Counted from the stretch's first letter, positions 30,788-41,040 are shown. The stretch: 64,000 nt of DNA from Asaia prunellae JCM 25354 (GCF_000613885.1 NZ_BAJV01000002.1:1-64000); one strand, 5' to 3'. Notes: generated by a model from the letters alone, not told the origin. Program-made: numbers and translations.

Positions 30788-31336
30788 TCAGCCGCGGCGA
30801 TTCCACTTGTCGAGCAGATCAAGCACCGATTGTGACGACATGGCACGGGCATTGCCGAGCGTGTTCGCGCCATCAGCATTGAGCAGCTTGCGGCCCGGCG
30901 TGACGATCAGGACAGTCGGCACCTCATGGATCGTAACCCCGAATTGCTGCGCGATATCAAGATTTTTGTCGATACGTCCGACATTCACAGGTACGACGAC
31001 GAATTGCGACTCAAGCCACTGCGCAATTTCTGGCTGGTTGAATACACCTGCGAGCATACGGCAGTCAGGGCACCAGTTGCCGCCGAAGTCGATCAGCACT
31101 TTTCGCTTCGTTCGTGCTGCCGTCGCAAAAGCTTCCTCAACCTGGGTCTTGGCAAGGGCAATGTCAGGATAGACGTCTTTTGCCGGCGTTATCTGTACCG
31201 AGCTGTCAATTCTGGGCGGAGCAGGAGGGCCCTCTTCGGCAAGGGCGATAGTGCTTCCAAGCGGTACTGCAACCGGAGCGAGGGCGGACAGGCCAAGGAC
31301 AAGGGAGGTCAGGACGCCAGATTTGCGTTTCAGCAC
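30788..31336 (-). CDS. Exported thioredoxin-like protein
   Basis: 182 residues. N-terminal signal peptide or anchor (KRKSGVLTSLVLGLSALAPVAVPLGSTIALA), then a thioredoxin domain with active site WCPDC in LIDFGGNWCPDCRMLAGVF and the cis-Pro in IHEVPTVLIVTPG. The C-terminus ends in a helix (MSSQSVLDLLDKWNRRG). WC-x-DC variants of this kind occur in periplasmic disulfide reductases and DsbD-gamma/TlpA relatives; a reducing role in the periplasm is inferred. Monocistronic between two convergent or divergent neighbours. Confidence 0.85.
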   Translation of the reverse strand: MLKRKSGVLTSLVLGLSALAPVAVPLGSTIALAEEGPPAPPRIDSSVQITPAKDVYPDIALAKTQVEEAFATAARTKRKVLIDFGGNWCPDCRMLAGVFNQPEIAQWLESQFVVVPVNVGRIDKNLDIAQQFGVTIHEVPTVLIVTPGRKLLNADGANTLGNARAMSSQSVLDLLDKWNRRG

Positions 31337-31448
31337 GATGCAGGCCTTTCGAAGCGAAAAAAAGGTTTAGGGAACGGGTGGTTGAAAATCCGCCAAACTA
31401 TGAAATGTTTTGTTCTGTCGGGGAATACAAGAGTGCAGGGGATATGGA

Positions 31449-31760
31449 ATGAAACAAGGTGATGATATCGCTGGAACCCAAGGAGAAATATCTGTCACCA
31501 CGACCCTGCTGCGAACTATCAGTCTCGTCGGGCTGACGCTTTTTCTGGCTTGTCTGATCCGGTTCGTGCCGTTCCTGTCGCACGGGGTGCAATGGATTGC
31601 TGGTACCAATAGCTGGCAGGCGCTTTATACGCTGCTGGGTATCGATACCAGCCTTGGCCGTGAGCAGCTTATCCTGATCGGGATCATGCTCTGCTGTTTT
31701 CTGCTTGCCCTCGGAATTCAGATGGGGCTGGTCTATCTTGTCTCACGTCTGAAACGGTGA
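31449..31760 (+). CDS. Uncharacterised small membrane protein
   Basis: 103 residues from ATG 31449, with AGGGG eight bases upstream. Two clear hydrophobic segments: LLRTISLVGLTLFLACLIRFVPFL (about 20-45) and LILIGIMLCCFLLALGIQMGLVYLV near the C-terminus, with a 30-residue hydrophilic part between. I do not recognise the family. The last 28 bases overlap the 3' end of the convergent DUF423 gene. Divergent from the thioredoxin-like gene. Confidence 0.55.
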   Translation: MKQGDDIAGTQGEISVTTTLLRTISLVGLTLFLACLIRFVPFLSHGVQWIAGTNSWQALYTLLGIDTSLGREQLILIGIMLCCFLLALGIQMGLVYLVSRLKR

Positions 31761-32119
31761 GCCAGGCATCCGATAACAGTCAGGCCCAGCCAGGACAGCA
31801 TGGTCAGTGTGCCGCCGAATGGTGCCAGAAATGCGATATCGGGTCCATGCAGCGCCAGAGAGGTAACAGAAAGAGTAAAAACCAGAGCGCCTGCTCCCAT
31901 TGGCAAGGCTACCCAGCGCATGATCGGTAAGCCGCTCACGGCCAGAGCAAGCAGTGCCAATACATGCCATATCAGCATCTCGACACCGCGCGACAGCATG
32001 ACCCTGCCACCGGCGATGAAAGCATGATCGGGTAAATGAGCACCAAGTGCGGCAAGCATGACAGCGAGGCAGCCGCCCATGCCGCAGAAACAAAAAATAA
32101 GACGCTGCCAGGGCATCAT
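31733..32119 (-). CDS. DUF423 family inner-membrane protein
   Basis: About 128 residues from ATG 32119 (MMPWQRLIF). Four hydrophobic segments with the DUF423 pattern: a first helix followed by LAALGAHLPDHAF, then WHVLALLALAVSG, MGAGALVFTLSVTSLALHG, and APFGGTLTMLSWLGLTVIG. Function of the family unknown. The frame stays open upstream to 32263 but that part is hydrophilic and lacks the family start. Confidence 0.8.
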   Translation of the reverse strand: MMPWQRLIFCFCGMGGCLAVMLAALGAHLPDHAFIAGGRVMLSRGVEMLIWHVLALLALAVSGLPIMRWVALPMGAGALVFTLSVTSLALHGPDIAFLAPFGGTLTMLSWLGLTVIGCLAHRFRRETR

Positions 32120-32210
32120 TCGCGAAACACTTTCGTTCTTTGCTAGTTCAAACGAGGCTATCGGCAGTTCGTGCCAGCCTTTACAAAACATAAAGTTAGA
32201 GGTCTTTACC

Positions 32211-32771
32211 ATGAAAGCTGGTCTCTGGATCGCTTTGGCAGCTTTGCCACTTTGCGCTTGCACCCCCGGCTATCCGCGTCTGCCGCCTTTGCCTGACAAG
32301 GCACCTCCGTTCACAACTGCCGATGCGGCCTTTCTCCAGCAGGCCAACGAACACGATCTGACTCAGATCGGACTTGGCAAGCTTGCCGCGGATCATGCGC
32401 GTTCGGGAGAAGTAAAGTCCTTTGCCAAGACCACGGTTGCGGATTACGAAGCTCATCGCAAGACGCTCGCTGCACTGGCAGGCAAACACGATCTTTCGCT
32501 GACCGAGACTCCTCTGGCGAATGACAAGGCGCAGATTGATCGTCTCGATCATCTTCACGGGCCAGCTTTTGATCGTGCCTATATGACGACCATTCGTGAC
32601 GAGACGCGGGCAAATGAGGGATCGATCGCCTCGGTTTTCTCCACGACCAAGGACAGCGATCTCAAGAATGCCGCGACTTCGCTGCAAAAACTTGATCAGG
32701 GGGTGATCTCCTCTGCCTATAGCTGGCTGCCGCAGCTTGCCGTACGCAAATCGCACAAAAAGACCCGTTGA
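32211..32771 (+). CDS. DUF4142 lipoprotein
   Basis: 186 residues. Lipoprotein signal peptide with lipobox LCAC near residue 17, then a DUF4142 domain: TADAAFLQQANEHDLTQIGLGKLAADHARSGEVKSFAKTTVADYEAH and the ferritin-like second half FDRAYMTTIRDETRANEGSIASVF. DUF4142 proteins are periplasmic helical bundles of unknown function, often linked to stress. AGAGG lies nine bases before the ATG. Cotranscribed with the cobalamin adenosyltransferase 13 bases downstream is possible. Confidence 0.85.
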   Translation: MKAGLWIALAALPLCACTPGYPRLPPLPDKAPPFTTADAAFLQQANEHDLTQIGLGKLAADHARSGEVKSFAKTTVADYEAHRKTLAALAGKHDLSLTETPLANDKAQIDRLDHLHGPAFDRAYMTTIRDETRANEGSIASVFSTTKDSDLKNAATSLQKLDQGVISSAYSWLPQLAVRKSHKKTR

Positions 32772-32784
32772 AAGGTAAAAGCCG

Positions 32785-33324
32785 GTGAGCGTACGTCTGG
32801 ACAGGATCGTCACACGAGGCGGAGATGGGGGCATGACCTCGCTCGGAAACGGGGAGCGTGTCCGCAAGGATGATTCCCTAATCGAGGCCATGGGAGGCGT
32901 CGACGAACTCAACGCCGTATTGGGTCTCTTGCGGATCCATTGTCCCAATCGCCCGGAAATCGCGCGTATCCAGAATCTGCTTTTCGATCTGGGAGCTGTT
33001 CTGTGCGTCCCCGAACGTGAATATGACGTGACGTTGTTCAAAGAAAACGTGCTGTGGATTGAGGCTGAAATCGCTGCGCTGCGTGACAGGCAGCTTCCCC
33101 TGACAAGTTTCGTCCTGCCAGGAGGAACTCCGGGTGCGGGGTGGGCGCATATGGCGCGTGTTGCGGCGCGGCGAAGCGAAAGACGTCTGGTTGCTCTTGA
33201 GCTCTCGCGTCTTGCATCAGCTGTTGTTTTCTTGAATCGGCTGAGCGATTACTTTTTTGTTCTTGCACGTCATATGAATAATGACGGAGAGGCAGACATA
33301 TTATGGAAACGCGAGACAGGCTGA
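32785..33324 (+). CDS. pduO: ATP:cob(I)alamin adenosyltransferase, PduO type
   Basis: 179 residues, GTG start. Makes adenosylcobalamin from cob(I)alamin and ATP. Family motifs: VRLDRIVTRGGDGGMTSLGNGERVRKDD (ATP site), IEAMGGVDELNAVLGLL, and ARRSERRLVAL with FLNRLSDYFFVLAR in the C-terminal helices. No cobalamin riboswitch was recognised upstream. Confidence 0.93.
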   Translation: MSVRLDRIVTRGGDGGMTSLGNGERVRKDDSLIEAMGGVDELNAVLGLLRIHCPNRPEIARIQNLLFDLGAVLCVPEREYDVTLFKENVLWIEAEIAALRDRQLPLTSFVLPGGTPGAGWAHMARVAARRSERRLVALELSRLASAVVFLNRLSDYFFVLARHMNNDGEADILWKRETG

Positions 33325-33762
33325 CGCGTTGACGAGACGCAAAAGTGCTTTCTGTCCAAAAACTTTCACGGAAACGAAACGAAAGTTACCCTGAAACAAA
33401 TTTCTGTGATAATACGTGTTCCAGTATTTTTTGGCTCTGTCATGGTTTCTTGAGGTTGAGATTGATTCTACTTCACCCTTCTGGAGTATGCGCGTATCGC
33501 GTAAATCGCTTCATTTAGTGGGAAGCGCACATCAATAATTAACAGGATTTTGACGCTACATTTTCTTTCCTTTTTCAAGTAACAGATATTATGGAATTAT
33601 TTTTAATATCTTTCTACACGTGCGTGACATGTATAGGGTTTTCAGTTAGTAGTTGTTCACAACAAACCGGGCATGCTGCCGCAATCAAGCGTGAAAGACG
33701 CGCGGGTGAGGCAGAGTTGATGCGTTTGGTGCAGTTGATTTCCTCAAATCGGAAGACACAAA
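33325..33762. other. Intergenic region, AT-rich
   Basis: About 440 bases of AT-rich DNA. A short open frame at 33591-33788 lacks a good ribosome site and family likeness and is not called. The promoter of the coiled-coil gene should lie here; no element could be assigned with confidence. Confidence 0.45.
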
Positions 33763-34374
33763 GTGAGTATCGACTCGGAATTTTATAACAAGGATACAAG
33801 TCAAGACGGGGAGCTCAGCGAGGATTCTCTCAGGCTCGCGCTTGAGCGTCTTGGTGCAAAGAATAACAGTAAGCCTCTCTCGGGAGGTCATAAAAAGAGT
33901 GTACCTGATCAGCGTCGTCGTCGTTTTGTTCAGGAAGGCCAGGTTGTGGTCGAACATCATCAGGTGTCGCGTGGTGCCTTGCGTGCCAACGCGGTACAGT
34001 CTGATGATCATAGTGAAGAATTGACCAGATTACGTAATCTGCTGAAGCTGGAGCAACGTCGTGCGGAAGATGCACAGCGTGATCTCGGGGATGTGCAGGT
34101 GCAGCTACGGACGCTTGAGACGCATCTCGTGCATGAAAAACTGCATGTAACTGAACTCAAAACAAAATGTGCCGAGCTTGAGCAGACCTTGCTTGAGGCT
34201 CAGGCGCAGCTGGCGCGTTTACGCGAAGACAGCCAGAAGCAGCGGGCTGAAACGGCTGAAGACAATCTCATTGCTCCACAGCCTGTCAAGCGGGGCAGGG
34301 GCCGTCCGCCCCGTATCCGTGAAGCGGCTCCCTTGTCTGACGAACCTGAACCAGTGCGTTGGTGGAAAGAATGA
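33763..34374 (+). CDS. Coiled-coil protein with C-terminal AT-hook-like motif
   Basis: 203 residues, GTG start with GGAAG seven bases upstream. N-terminal third is hydrophilic and includes a basic patch (HKKSVPDQRRRRFVQEGQVVVEHHQV). About residues 85-165 are a long heptad-rich coiled coil (LTRLRNLLKLEQRRAEDAQRDL through LREDSQKQRAE). Near the C-terminus, KRGRGRPPR is the core of an AT-hook, which inserts into the minor groove of AT-rich DNA. I do not recognise the family. The design (dimerising coiled coil plus AT-hook) suggests a nucleoid-associated or xenogene-binding protein. Ends at a strong terminator, so it is monocistronic. Confidence 0.7.
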   Translation: MSIDSEFYNKDTSQDGELSEDSLRLALERLGAKNNSKPLSGGHKKSVPDQRRRRFVQEGQVVVEHHQVSRGALRANAVQSDDHSEELTRLRNLLKLEQRRAEDAQRDLGDVQVQLRTLETHLVHEKLHVTELKTKCAELEQTLLEAQAQLARLREDSQKQRAETAEDNLIAPQPVKRGRGRPPRIREAAPLSDEPEPVRWWKE

Positions 34375-34424
34375 CCCTCTGATTCTTCTATATCCAGGCG
34401 AGTAATTCATAGTGTTGTCGAGGA

Positions 34425-34454
34425 AGCCGGGAGTGTCAGTGCCCGGCTTTTTTT
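34425..34454 (+). terminator. Rho-independent terminator
   Basis: AGCCGGG and CCCGGCT form a 7-base GC-rich stem with a 10-base loop, followed by seven T. It ends the coiled-coil gene; its end touches the stop codon of the convergent OPT gene. Confidence 0.9.
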
Positions 34455-36394
34455 CATGTAGGGCGACTGGCTCTGCGCAGGGTCATGGCGAACCAGACAA
34501 GGCAAAGAGCAAAAATTCCGGCTCCAGCGAGGTTCTGAAACTGCATGCTGACGGGCAAGGCCAGCAGATCGGTATGGCCGGTCATGCCGCTCAGCATGGC
34601 GATTACGACACCGATAAGGCTCTCCCCCACAATGAAACCCGACGCAATCATGGTGCCTGTACTGTCATCGCCATGAGACGCATTATGGGCAGTGCGGTCA
34701 AAAAAGAATGCAATGACGGAGCCAAGGGCTATGGTTACCGAAACATCCGGTGGCAGATAAATGCCCATACCGACGGCCAGAGGCGGCAAGGCCAGATTCC
34801 TGATCTGTAACAGCCGGTCGATGGCGATCAGTCCTATGCCGACAAAGGCGCCGATGAGGATCATTGTCCAGTCGAGATTTCTCAGCAGAATGCCCCGGGC
34901 AATATCGGCCATCAGGGCAGGTTGCGGTGCGGCAAGAGCGTGCGACGGGTCCATACCCGGGCGAGGCAGGCTGCTGCCGAAACCATAGGCCTGATAAAGC
35001 ACGTTCAGAACGGGTGGGATGACCAGCGCCCCTACGACGCATCCGACGAGAAGGACGATTTCCTGTTTCCAGGGCGAGGCACCGACGAGTTGTCCGGTTT
35101 TCAGGTCCTGAAGATTGTCGTTCGAAATTGCTGCTGAGCCAGTCAGGGCGGTCAGTACAAACAGGATATAGGCAATCGCGCTATGCTGATCATGCGCAGA
35201 AAGAGCCTCAGGTACCAGATGGAGCGTTTCGAGTCCGAGCAGCGCAAGGCAGAGCGTGACGACACTGATGATCGAGATCCCCGAAATCGGCGATGATGAG
35301 GATCCGATAATACCGGCCATATAGCCGCAGGCACTTGCGACCAGAAAACCGATAAAAAGACAGGCTGCAAGCCCCAGTACGAGCATGATCAGCAGAGTGA
35401 TGTCATGCTGGGTGATCGGCCATAGAAAAAGCGTAAAAAGTGCACCGAGCCCCAGAATGAGAGCAACAAGCAACAAGTTCATGACGAGAGGGGGGAGATC
35501 GCGATCCGTTTCCTCCAGAGATGCCCGATGGGTTTGAGAAAATGCCTCGCGCAGACCCCGTAATACAGGCCGCATGAGGGAAAAAACCGTCCAGCAGGCA
35601 GCAACCGCGATTGTTCCCGCCCCCATGAAACGGATTTTGTGGACCCAGAGATCGGTGGCAAAATCCGCATTCGAGAGTGACGCCGGATGGGGAATGATAA
35701 GACAAAGCCAGGGTATGCCGATCCCCCAGCCAATCAGGACCCCGGCCAGCATGGCCAGACCACCGCCTAGTCCGACGAGATAACCTGTGCCGATGAGAGC
35801 AAGGGAATAGGCCCCTTGAAGGCGGAATATCGAGGGGCCGAGCGAGAGAGTCGTGCTCCATCCATCCCTGATTATACGCAATCCGGTGCTCAGAAATGTT
35901 ACGGAGGCTGCAATCAGACTGCCCCTGATCAGGGCCTGGAGTGCCCGTTGATTCCCTTCCGGCGAGGCGACACGCAGGATTTCAGCGCAGGCGACACCTT
36001 CCGGGTAAGGCAGAGCGCTATGGGTAACCAGTGCGCGTCTGAGAGGAATGGTGAACAATACGCCTGTCGCGCCACCAAGTAGTGTAATGAAGAAGCTTTC
36101 CCAATAAGGGAAACCGCTCCAGAATCCGATCATGACAAGGCCGGGTATGGTAGCGAAAACGCAGCTTAGCGTTCCTGCCGCGGATGCCTGGGTCTGGACA
36201 AGGTTGTTTTCCAGAATTGTACTGCCGCCGAGTGCCCGTAATACCGCCATCGAAATGACAGTTGCCGGGATGGAAGAGGCAAAGGTGAGACCGATTTTCA
36301 AGCCAAGATAGACATTGGAGGCGGTGAAGATGATTGTGATCAGGGCGCCGAGAACAAGTCCTCGAATGGTCAGTTCCCGTGTCGCCGATGTCAT
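34454..36394 (-). CDS. OPT family oligopeptide transporter
   Basis: 646 residues with about 14-16 hydrophobic segments. The start ELTIRGLVLGALITIIFTASNVYLGLKIGLTFASSIPATVIS is the signature of bacterial OPT carriers, as are VQTQASAAGTLSCVFATIPGLV and AISNDNLQDLKTGQLVGASPWKQ. Proton-coupled uptake of small peptides or metal chelates; substrate unknown. Intact frame. It lies 50 bases downstream of an outer-membrane porin gene on the same strand, suggesting an operon joining outer- and inner-membrane uptake. Confidence 0.92.
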   Translation of the reverse strand: MTSATRELTIRGLVLGALITIIFTASNVYLGLKIGLTFASSIPATVISMAVLRALGGSTILENNLVQTQASAAGTLSCVFATIPGLVMIGFWSGFPYWESFFITLLGGATGVLFTIPLRRALVTHSALPYPEGVACAEILRVASPEGNQRALQALIRGSLIAASVTFLSTGLRIIRDGWSTTLSLGPSIFRLQGAYSLALIGTGYLVGLGGGLAMLAGVLIGWGIGIPWLCLIIPHPASLSNADFATDLWVHKIRFMGAGTIAVAACWTVFSLMRPVLRGLREAFSQTHRASLEETDRDLPPLVMNLLLVALILGLGALFTLFLWPITQHDITLLIMLVLGLAACLFIGFLVASACGYMAGIIGSSSSPISGISIISVVTLCLALLGLETLHLVPEALSAHDQHSAIAYILFVLTALTGSAAISNDNLQDLKTGQLVGASPWKQEIVLLVGCVVGALVIPPVLNVLYQAYGFGSSLPRPGMDPSHALAAPQPALMADIARGILLRNLDWTMILIGAFVGIGLIAIDRLLQIRNLALPPLAVGMGIYLPPDVSVTIALGSVIAFFFDRTAHNASHGDDSTGTMIASGFIVGESLIGVVIAMLSGMTGHTDLLALPVSMQFQNLAGAGIFALCLVWFAMTLRRASRPT

Positions 36395-36444
36395 GCTGTC
36401 TCTCTGTCTCGATGGCGTAAGGAACAGCTCCTACGACGAAGTGT

Positions 36445-38138
36445 CTAGAAACGGAAGACGAAGTTCGACTGGTAATAGCTTCCGTTCTTGCCACCTGCGG
36501 CGCGCAGACCGTCAGACCCGATGAAGCGTGCGCCATACTGTGTCCAGGTGAGATGGCGGTTAAGCTGCAAGGTGAGGGATGCCTGAGGCACAATGCCGAC
36601 AAAGCCGCCATGCAGATTGCTGAAGGCATAGGCGCCTGAGGGACCGTAAACAGAATCACTTGTGGAAGCGCGCCAAAATAACGGGCTCTTGAACTGAAAG
36701 CTGAGCCAGTTGCGCGGCGTCAGCCGAATGACGGGCGAAAAGCTGACGAGGTTGCTCGGCGCGATATAGGTTGTCGTATCGAGATAATTCGTCTGAGGGT
36801 TGAAGGGCGCGATGTAAGTCCCCACTGAACCATCGTTTCGTTTTGACGAGCCCCCTGAATAAAGATCGGCCTGGAGTCCGATGAAGGATGAAGCGGCGAT
36901 GGCGTGTGACGATAGCCCGCTATAGCATTGAAAGCGTAAGCCGAGACGGCGCGGTTCTGGCCTGTCCGGTTCAGTTCAAAGCTGCCGCCCTGATAAAGTC
37001 CGCCAAGAGAGAATTCGAATGAGGGTGCACCACCGTACCAGCGGAACCCGTAATTCTGCCGTGCAGTCGTTCCGTTAAGTGTGGTCTTGTTGTAGGGCAA
37101 AGCTGCCGAGCTGCCACCAACCCGGAAGGCGATAAGGAAAACATCCAGAAAGGACGAGATTTTCTCCTGGCCCAGCGCGAAAGAGGGCGGGGCCCATGTC
37201 ACGTCTATGCCGTGCAGCCTTGTGCTCCAATCGACTCGATCGTGGAACATTTTGTTGAAGGTGATGTTTGTGCCAACAAAATCGTAGATATCGGCGCGAA
37301 GGCGTGGCCAGATGGCGTAACCGCGCAGGCCGTTCCAGGCGAGCGGGACATTGGGCGTTTCACGGTTATAAAGAATGTAGGACGGCGCATCGAGAAATTG
37401 CTGCCGACCGATAATCAGACCTGTCCTGGCTTTGGCCAGTTTCGTACGCAACTCGACGAAGCCCTGCTGAAGATCAAGGCGCTTCCGAAATGTGGCGTTG
37501 TATCCATAACCACCCCAGCCTGCGGCATCACCGTTCACAAGCTGGCCGAAAAACCGTACATGCTGGCCAAGATGCAGGTCGGCCCCGTAAAGGTTACGCA
37601 CAGCGAAGCGACCCGAGCCAGGCGAACCTCTTGTGCCGAGGAAAGGTGCCTCTTCTGACCAGTTGCGCAGGCGCGTCTCTCCAGAGAGGGTTAGCCACCA
37701 CTTGCCTTTGTAAGCAAGCGGAATGAATTTCAGTGGGTCGAACAGGTCATCATGGCGCTTCTTGTCGCGAAGGAACGACCAGTCTTCTGCCCAGGGAGCG
37801 ACGCCATAGCGTCCGATCGGACCAAAGCCTGCCGACTCACCATTGCCCCTTGTGAATACACCCCAGTCACCTTGCGTGCCGTGAGGGGGCTTGTTCTGCA
37901 GGGGGGTGACACGACGTGGCTGACCGACTGGGCCAGCATGTGGATAGTTCTGGATTTCAGGACGCTGGGCACCATTGACGGTAAGATGTTCGTCCAGGGC
38001 TGTAGGATCAGCAAGCTGGGAAGTTGTCGTTTTGCCTGGGGTAGCCCGGGACTGTGTTGCAAGGACCATACCTTGCGCCATGCAGGATGAAACGCCAGCA
38101 AACAGAAACAAGAAAGGCAGGGCGTGACGTCGGCGCAT
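36445..38138 (-). pseudogene. Alginate_exp-type outer-membrane porin, one 1-base deletion
   Basis: Start taken at ATG 38138 with a signal peptide (RRRHALPFLFLFAGVSSCMAQ). The body resembles the alginate export/AlgE-like 18-strand barrel family: FIPLAYKGKWWLTLSGETRLRNW, QGFVELRTKLAKARTGLIIGRQQF, RLRADIYDFVGTNI. The frame breaks at about 36904 (YRHT should continue AIAASSFIGLQADLYSGG), one missing base. The second piece ends in SYYQSNFVFRF with a C-terminal Phe as usual for outer-membrane barrels. Corrected length about 564 residues. Probably cotranscribed with OPT. Confidence 0.82.
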
Positions 38139-38230
38139 GATGATATTCCGGAGATCAGGAGTTCTCCAGAATAGCACCGTACAAACACATTACAACGTGA
38201 TTTTATAAAACCACATCATTATATTGTGTA

Positions 38231-38796
38231 TTAATTGGTATGCATGGTGAATTTGGCGGGACGCAGATGAGTCTGGTTGTATTCCAGCTGTTCATGGCTG
38301 AGCTGGAATCCGACCTTGAGGGTATAATTGGTCTGCTGGAGATCGGGGGAGGCTGGCACATCAATGAGGCGAACGGGGGTTCTCAGCGAGACGGTAGATT
38401 GATTACCCGCAAATGAGACGGGAATATCGAATTCCTTTTTCTCCAGAATCTTGCCGTCGCGGACTACTGCGATGAAATAGGGCAGGGTGATATCCTTGCC
38501 ATCGGAGGCCGGGCCACGCTCGACGGTAACGGCCAGGCTCAGACGCGAGCGCACGGTTTTCTTGGGTCCGGCCTCGCAATTGCCGGTGAGACCGCTCATG
38601 GAGGCATGTGTGACAAGCTGCCGGCATCAAGGCCATGCCCGTCATACTGGTAGAAATCTGCGGCCTGACCCAGAATCTCGACAGGGGGACAAGTGGGGGC
38701 GAAGGCGCTCTGATCATCCTGATCGCAGGCTGTCAGGGCAGCAGAGGAACCGATCAGGGCAAGAAGGGGCAGGAACTGGCGGGCGGATCTGGTCAT
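38231..38796 (-). pseudogene. Uncharacterised lipoprotein, one 1-base deletion
   Basis: Start at ATG 38796 (MTRSARQFLPLLALIGSSAALTACDQDD): lipobox LTAC gives a lipid-anchored Cys. The frame moves at about 38618, where HGLDAG should continue KLVTHASMSGLTGNC; one missing base. Corrected length 188 residues. The mature part (CPPVEILGQAADFYQYDG, then a beta-rich domain with SRLSLAVTVERGPASDG) resembles conserved alphaproteobacterial lipoproteins of unknown function. Divergent from ispH. Confidence 0.75.
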
Positions 38797-39019
38797 GAAC
38801 AAGGCTCTTCGTCTATTCACCGGTGCGGAAAACGAGCGCGGTATGGTAATAAGGCGACACCTAGCCGAATGATCGTACAATGTCGGGCTTGCATACTGAC
38901 AACGGGTTGCGTAGCTCCCATATGCGAGCCCATATCGCGAAGCGTTGCATCATTCGTCATGCGTGCTGCCTTGGGGCTTGTTCGCATATATACCGCCTGC
39001 CGTGAGATTGGGGAACACC

Positions 39020-40033
39020 ATGCCCGACACCTTGACCACTTCACGCCCGCAAGCGTCCTCGGAACAGGGAGCTGAGGCGCAAACGCTTCGTGTCCTTCTG
39101 GCTGGGCCTCGTGGCTTTTGCGCCGGCGTCGATCGGGCCATACGTGTAGTAGAAGAAGCGCTGCGCCGCTATGGCGCACCTGTCTATGTCCGCCATGAGA
39201 TCGTGCATAATCGTACGGTCGTCGAGAATCTCGAAGAACAGGGCGCAATTTTCGTCGAGGAGCTCGATGAGGTTCCGGCTGATGGCCATGTCGTGTTCTC
39301 CGCTCATGGCGTGCCGAAATCGGTGCCTGCCGAGGCGCAGCGTCGCAACCTGCTTTATCTGGATGCGACATGTCCTCTGGTGTCAAAAGTCCATCGTGAA
39401 GCTGAGCGTCATTTTGCAGGCGGTGGTCCCGATGCACGCCATATCCTGATGATCGGACATGCCGGTCATCCCGAAGTGGTCGGAACGATGGGGCAGCTGC
39501 CCAACGGGGCAGTGACGCTTATCAACGATGCGGAAGAAGCCCGCACGGTTCAGCCTGCCGATCCTTCACGTCTGGCCTTCATCACGCAGACTACGCTGTC
39601 GGTTGACGACACGTCGGAAATCGTCGCCATCCTGCGCGAGCGTTTCCCTTTGATTGAGGGGCCAAAGAAGGAAGACATCTGTTACGCTACCACCAATCGT
39701 CAGGAAGCGGTCAAGGCGATTGCACCAGAAAGCGACCTGGTGATCGTCATTGGCTCGCCGAATTCATCGAATTCGCAGCGTCTGCGTGAAGTGGCCGAGC
39801 GGTCAGGGGCCAAGCGCGCTCTGCTCGTTCCCAAGCTCGCGGCGCTCGACTGGAGCGTGCTGGACGGGGTTGGTACCGTTGGAATCACGGCGGGCGCCTC
39901 AGCACCCGAGACGCTAGTACAGGAAATGGTCGATGCCCTGTCAACGCGGTATAAGCTTCAGATCGAAGAGCGTATCGTGAAGAAAGAGAATGTGGCGTTT
40001 CGTCTGCCGAGCCCTCTCGGCGAGCCTGTCTGA
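39020..40033 (+). CDS. ispH: 4-hydroxy-3-methylbut-2-enyl diphosphate reductase
   Basis: 337 residues from ATG 39020 (GGGGAA upstream); in-frame codons back to 38945 are rejected. Last step of the MEP isoprenoid pathway, 4Fe-4S enzyme giving IPP and DMAPP. The three cluster Cys are in [25 protein letters not shown] and [13 protein letters not shown]; substrate residues in [14 protein letters not shown] and [15 protein letters not shown]. Starts the run ispH-thrB-rnhA. Confidence 0.97.
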   Translation: MPDTLTTSRPQASSEQGAEAQTLRVLLAGPRGFCAGVDRAIRVVEEALRRYGAPVYVRHEIVHNRTVVENLEEQGAIFVEELDEVPADGHVVFSAHGVPKSVPAEAQRRNLLYLDATCPLVSKVHREAERHFAGGGPDARHILMIGHAGHPEVVGTMGQLPNGAVTLINDAEEARTVQPADPSRLAFITQTTLSVDDTSEIVAILRERFPLIEGPKKEDICYATTNRQEAVKAIAPESDLVIVIGSPNSSNSQRLREVAERSGAKRALLVPKLAALDWSVLDGVGTVGITAGASAPETLVQEMVDALSTRYKLQIEERIVKKENVAFRLPSPLGEPV

Positions 40034-40078
40034 GGGGTTCGGGCACATATCATGACCCCATCATTCCGGGCCTGATTC

Positions 40079-41040
40079 ATGGCGGTCTATACCACCATTC
40101 CGCCTGAGAGGCTTGATGCCTTTCTGGCGGAGTATGATCTTGGCGCCCTCAAACAGGTCGACGGCATTGCTGAAGGTGTGGAAAACACCAATTATCTTGT
40201 CGAGACTGATTCAGGGCGGGCTATTCTCACGCTCTATGAGAAACGGGTACGGGTTGAGGAACTTCCCTGGTTTCTTGGGCTGATGCAGCATCTCTCGCGT
40301 CGTGGACTGAAATGTCCGACTCCCGTTATTGCCCGTGATGGCGTGGCGTTACGCAGTCTGATGGGAAAGCCTGCTGCGATCACCACCTTTCTGCCCGGTC
40401 GACCGATCGAGACAATCACACCCTCTGCCTGTTTCAGCCTTGGCCAGTCTCTGGCCCGTTTTCACCTTCTGGGTGAGGATTTCCGGGCAAACAGGGTTAA
40501 CGCTCTTGGCCCACACGCCTGGCAGCCTCTTCTTGATTCCTGTCGCGGTGCAGGGGATGAGCTTCGTCCCGGTCTGACGCATGAGCTGGGTGCGATCATC
40601 AGTGGGATTCTGCAAGGCTGGCCTGATTCCGGTTGTCTGCCGACCGGTCAGATCCATGCTGATCTTTTTCCCGACAATGTTTTCTTTCAGGGTGGAAACG
40701 TTTCCGGCTAATCGATTTCTATTTCGCCTGCACGGATCTGCTTGCCTATGATCTGGCGATCTGTCTCAATGCCTGGTGTTTCCCCGATGAAATGACGCCG
40801 TCACCAACCCTTATTGCCGGGTTGATGGGGGGATATCAGTCGGTTCGGCCGCTTGGATCTGCGGAAAAATCCGCGCTTCCCGTTCTGGTTGAGGGGGCAG
40901 CAATGCGTTTTCTGCTGACGCGCCTCTATGACTGGATCAACACGCCGGAAGACGCCATTGTCACACGCAAGGATCCATTGGCCTATTATCATCGGCTGAT
41001 GGCATGGCGGCTTAATGCGGAAGAGCTTCTGTATGTCTGA
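40079..41040 (+). pseudogene. thrB: Homoserine kinase ThrB (aminoglycoside-kinase-like type), one 1-base deletion
   Basis: Phosphorylates homoserine for threonine synthesis. Sequence fits the alphaproteobacterial ThrB of the APH fold: VYTTIPPERLDAFLAEYDLG, GIAEGVENTNYLVET, and the catalytic loop QIHADLFPDNVFF. At about 40708 GGC(C)TAATC lost one base, giving a stop after NVSG; the next frame continues LIDFYFACTDLLAYDLAICLNAW to 41040. Corrected length 320 residues, normal. The break falls in a gene needed for threonine prototrophy, which argues for a sequence error. The end overlaps rnhA. Confidence 0.93.

Noticed and set aside
33591-33788. Short plus-strand open frame before the coiled-coil gene
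   Set aside because: AT-rich, no ribosome site, overlaps the coiled-coil gene and has no family match.
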